Positions 61,989-64,000 of a stretch of 64,000 bases of DNA are shown here, in pieces. This DNA comes from Amycolatopsis deserti. GTDB taxonomy: Bacteria; Actinomycetota; Actinomycetes; Mycobacteriales; Pseudonocardiaceae. The stretch lies in contig NZ_BNAU01000001.1 in the NCBI RefSeq assembly GCF_014653945.1, positions 1,302,001-1,366,000 of the forward strand, read 5' to 3'. A program made the translations under genes and the position numbers. Each line of letters opens with the position of its first letter. Positions within the stretch are counted from its first letter, which is position 1. A model generated the notes under the pieces. That model was not told the origin of the DNA and made no database searches. It saw only the letters and a list, made by a program, of their open reading frames with translations.

Positions 61989-63166
61989 CGGATCGCCCTC
62001 TCCTTCCGGACCTCGGCCTGAACGACGGTTTCCGCCGCGGCGAGCCCCGCGATCTCGGCGGGACTGAATCCCCAGTCCCGCAAGGCTTCTTCGGTGTGTT
62101 CACCGGGAACGGCGGCCGGCCCCGCCACCGCTCCCGGCGTGCGCCCGAACCGCGGGGCGGGTGTCGGCTGCAGCACCCCGTCGACCGGGACGAACGACGA
62201 GCGCGCGACGCTGTGCTCGTGGGAGCGTGCCTCGTCGAGGGTCAGCACCGGGGAGAAGCAGGTGTCCCGGTCCCGGAACGTCTCGACCCATTCGGCGCGG
62301 GTTCGGGTCAGGAACGTCTCCGCGAACCGGGCTCGCAGCTGCGGCCAGCGGCGTTCGTCGAACTGGTCCGGCAGGTTCTCGCCGGCCAGCTCGAGCGCGT
62401 CGAGCAGTTCCGCGTAGAACCGCGGCTCGTTCGCCGCGATCGCCACCCAGCGCCCGTCGGCGGTTTCGTAGGTGCCGTAGAACGGGGCGCCGCCGTCGAG
62501 CCGGTTCGACTCCCGGCGGTCCCGCCACTCGCCGACCTGCCGCAGCCCGTGGATCAGGGTGCCGAGCAGGCAGGAGCCGTCGAGCATCGCCGCGTCGACG
62601 ACCTGGCCGCGGCCGGAGCGGGCGGCTTCGATCAGCCCGGCCGCGATCCCGAACGCCAGCAGCATCCCGCCGCCGCCGTAGTCGCCGACGAGGTTCAGCG
62701 GCGGGGTGGGGCGGCCGTCCGCCGGCCCGATGGCGTGCAGCAGACCGCTCAGTGCGAGGTAGTTCAGGTCGTGTCCGGGCAGGTGCGCCAGCGGTCCGTC
62801 CTGGCCCCACCCGGTCATCCGGCCGTACACCAGCCGGGGATTGCGGGCCAGGCACTCCTCCGGCCCGATGCCCAGCCGCTCGGCCACACCGGGCCGGCTG
62901 CCCTCGATGAGCGCGTCGGCCTGCTCGACCAGGCGCAGCACGACCTCCGCGCCGCCGGGGCGCTTGAGGTCGACACCGACCGACCGCCGGCCGCGCAGGG
63001 TCGCGAACTCGTAGGACCGCTCGCCGGGAAGGTGCTCGCGCACGTGCCCGGCGCGGTCGACGCGGAGCACGTCCGCGCCCATGTCCGAGAGCATCATGGC
63101 GCACCACGGCCCGGGCCCGATCGAGCCGATCTCGACCACCTTGACGCCTTCCAGCGGGCCCGGCAT
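61985..63166 (-). CDS. Alpha-methylacyl-CoA racemase-like protein 2
   Basis: The 393-residue protein is close in pattern to the gene at 51193: MTGWGQDGPLAHLPGHDLNY, PPLNLVGDYGGGGMLLAFGI and GQVVDAAMLDGSCLL. Catalytic His and Asp positions are kept. The open frame extends upstream, but ATG 63166 (start MPGPLEGVKVVEIG) overlaps the nitronate-monooxygenase stop and fits the family. Two racemase genes imply more than one methyl-branched CoA intermediate. Confidence 0.87.
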   Translation of the reverse strand: MPGPLEGVKVVEIGSIGPGPWCAMMLSDMGADVLRVDRAGHVREHLPGERSYEFATLRGRRSVGVDLKRPGGAEVVLRLVEQADALIEGSRPGVAERLGIGPEECLARNPRLVYGRMTGWGQDGPLAHLPGHDLNYLALSGLLHAIGPADGRPTPPLNLVGDYGGGGMLLAFGIAAGLIEAARSGRGQVVDAAMLDGSCLLGTLIHGLRQVGEWRDRRESNRLDGGAPFYGTYETADGRWVAIAANEPRFYAELLDALELAGENLPDQFDERRWPQLRARFAETFLTRTRAEWVETFRDRDTCFSPVLTLDEARSHEHSVARSSFVPVDGVLQPTPAPRFGRTPGAVAGPAAVPGEHTEEALRDWGFSPAEIAGLAAAETVVQAEVRKERAIR

Positions 63167-64000
63167 CAGCGGAACTCCACCGTCTTCTCCACCCGGCGCA
63201 ACGCTTCGACGGTTTCCTCGACCAGCCGGTGGAGAACGTCGGCGGCCCCGGGGAGATCGGTGATCATGCCGGCACCCGCCCCGGAGGGCAGGCTCATGTG
63301 CGACTTCAGGTTGGCGCGCATGGCGGCGTACTTGAACGGCATGGTCAGCACGCGCTGGACCGGGTACGGCTGCAGTTCGTCCTCGTGACCCTCCCAGACC
63401 TCGGTGAAGCGGTTGCGCAACATGCGCACGTGCAGGCCGTCGAACAGCGGTGATCGCAGCGTCGAGTCGTATCCGGCTTCGAGGACCGCCTCCTTGAAGA
63501 CGTCCTCGGAACCGGATTCCCGGGTGGCCAGGAACCGGGTACCGACCCACGCGCCCTGCGCGCCCGCGGTCAGGCACGCGGCGATCTGGGAGCCCTTGAC
63601 CAGCCCGCCCGCGGCGACGACCGGCACCGTCGCGAACTCCAGCACCTCGGCGAGGAGGGTGATCAGCCCGACGTCGCCGGTGTGCCCGCCGCCCTCGGTG
63701 CCCTGGACGACGACGACGTCGGTGCCGTTGCGGATCGCGCTTCGCGCGTGTTTCGCCAGCCCGACGATGCTCATCACCTTCGCGCCCTTGGCGTGGCACG
63801 CCTCGACCACCCAGGTCGGGGTACCCAGGGCACACGCGATCACCTCGACCCCGTGGTCGAGGGCGATCTCGAGCTTCTTCTTGTTGTCGGCGAGGCTGAT
63901 CGCCTGGTCGGTGGTCGGCACGACCTCGACGCCCCGCTCGTCCAGTTCCCGCTTCAGCTGCCGCAGCGGTCCGGGCAGTTCCGGCACCCGCACGTCGGAC
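63166..64000 (-). CDS. Nitronate monooxygenase-like FMN protein, partial (start beyond right edge)
   Basis: About 278 residues to the C-terminus are in the window. They show the NMO/2-nitropropane dioxygenase barrel: VVVQGTEGGGHTGDVGLITL with the catalytic-type His, FATVPVVAAGGLVKGSQIAA and GAWVGTRFLATRES for FMN binding. The first codons are outside the window. Such proteins oxidise nitronates, or act as enoyl-reductase-like flavoproteins in degradation clusters. It is the most upstream gene visible of the operon running to hydantoinase B. Confidence 0.88.
   Translation of the reverse strand, partial: SDVRVPELPGPLRQLKRELDERGVEVVPTTDQAISLADNKKKLEIALDHGVEVIACALGTPTWVVEACHAKGAKVMSIVGLAKHARSAIRNGTDVVVVQGTEGGGHTGDVGLITLLAEVLEFATVPVVAAGGLVKGSQIAACLTAGAQGAWVGTRFLATRESGSEDVFKEAVLEAGYDSTLRSPLFDGLHVRMLRNRFTEVWEGHEDELQPYPVQRVLTMPFKYAAMRANLKSHMSLPSGAGAGMITDLPGAADVLHRLVEETVEALRRVEKTVEFR

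Noticed and set aside
59838-62021. A 727-residue plus-strand open frame
   Set aside because: Antisense of the SDR and aldehyde dehydrogenase genes, without any domain.

Overview
The window is high-GC actinobacterial DNA with dense, overlapping gene starts and stops and many GTG/TTG starts. An SsgA-like protein, an NDMA-type alcohol dehydrogenase and an actinomycete-type conjugation module all point to a mycelial, sporulating actinomycete. A member of the Pseudonocardiaceae (Amycolatopsis or Pseudonocardia-like) is my best guess; this is inferred from gene content, not from a marker gene.

Region 1 (1-9.9 kb) is the right part of an actinomycete integrative and conjugative element (AICE) read on the minus strand. 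It holds a C5-cytosine methyltransferase running off the left edge, a DnaB-N-like protein, a lipoprotein HNH nuclease, a cluster of GCTAG repeats in the position of a clt transfer locus, a TraB/FtsK translocase, a DUF2637 membrane protein, small proteins, an SsgA-like protein and a frameshifted XRE regulator. At its right end, in visibly more A/T-rich DNA, is a tightly overlapping three-gene cargo operon: a HEPN/ApeA-type protein, a DUF6338 membrane protein and a 62-residue protein. This is the best candidate here for a little-described anti-phage system. A tRNA 3' end at 10045-10075 marks an attachment site.

Region 2 (10.1-14.6 kb) begins on the other side of that site with integrase, excisionase, a nine-copy iteron array and the C-terminal stump of a replication protein. 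It looks like the remains of a second element inserted at the same tRNA. GNAT and aminoglycoside-phosphotransferase-like genes and a DUF2188 gene follow.

Region 3 (14.9-21.8 kb) is a defence-like island. It has a large NACHT NTPase, divergent from an unknown protein plus an XRE-ImmA metalloprotease pair, then an unknown gene and fragments of an IS5-type transposase and a cupin protein.

Region 4 (21.9-31.7 kb) is a pyrroloquinoline quinone (PQQ) locus. It carries an MntP-like metal exporter, pqqABCDE (pqqA encodes only 31 residues), a PQQ-dependent alcohol dehydrogenase with a lanthanide-type Asp pair, a cupredoxin-like partner, KatG and a GAF/LytTR regulator. PqqA-E make the cofactor, the dehydrogenase uses it, and the regulator and KatG probably sense and handle the oxidative consequences.

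Region 5 (31.8-41.5 kb) mixes decayed genes (MFS transporter, ArsR-type regulator, ECF sigma factor, truncated XRE regulator, serine recombinase, AICE-type small genes) with intact genes for a methanethiol oxidase/SBP56 homologue, a DsrE-like protein and an HD-GYP-like/LuxR regulator.

Region 6 (41.5-64 kb) is a large catabolic cluster that works through CoA thioesters. It has alcohol and aldehyde dehydrogenases, a LysR regulator, two class III CoA-transferases, two alpha-methylacyl-CoA racemases, a DUF35/thiolase-like pair, a MaoC-like protein, an acyl-CoA dehydrogenase, an alpha/beta hydrolase, hydantoinase/acetone-carboxylase-like A and B subunits with a small zinc-ribbon protein, an acyl-CoA ligase, an SDR, a second aldehyde dehydrogenase and a nitronate monooxygenase. 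Three of its promoters share a 23-bp operator-like sequence, suggesting one regulon. Methyl-branched acyl-CoA chemistry is suggested, but the growth substrate cannot be named from sequence.
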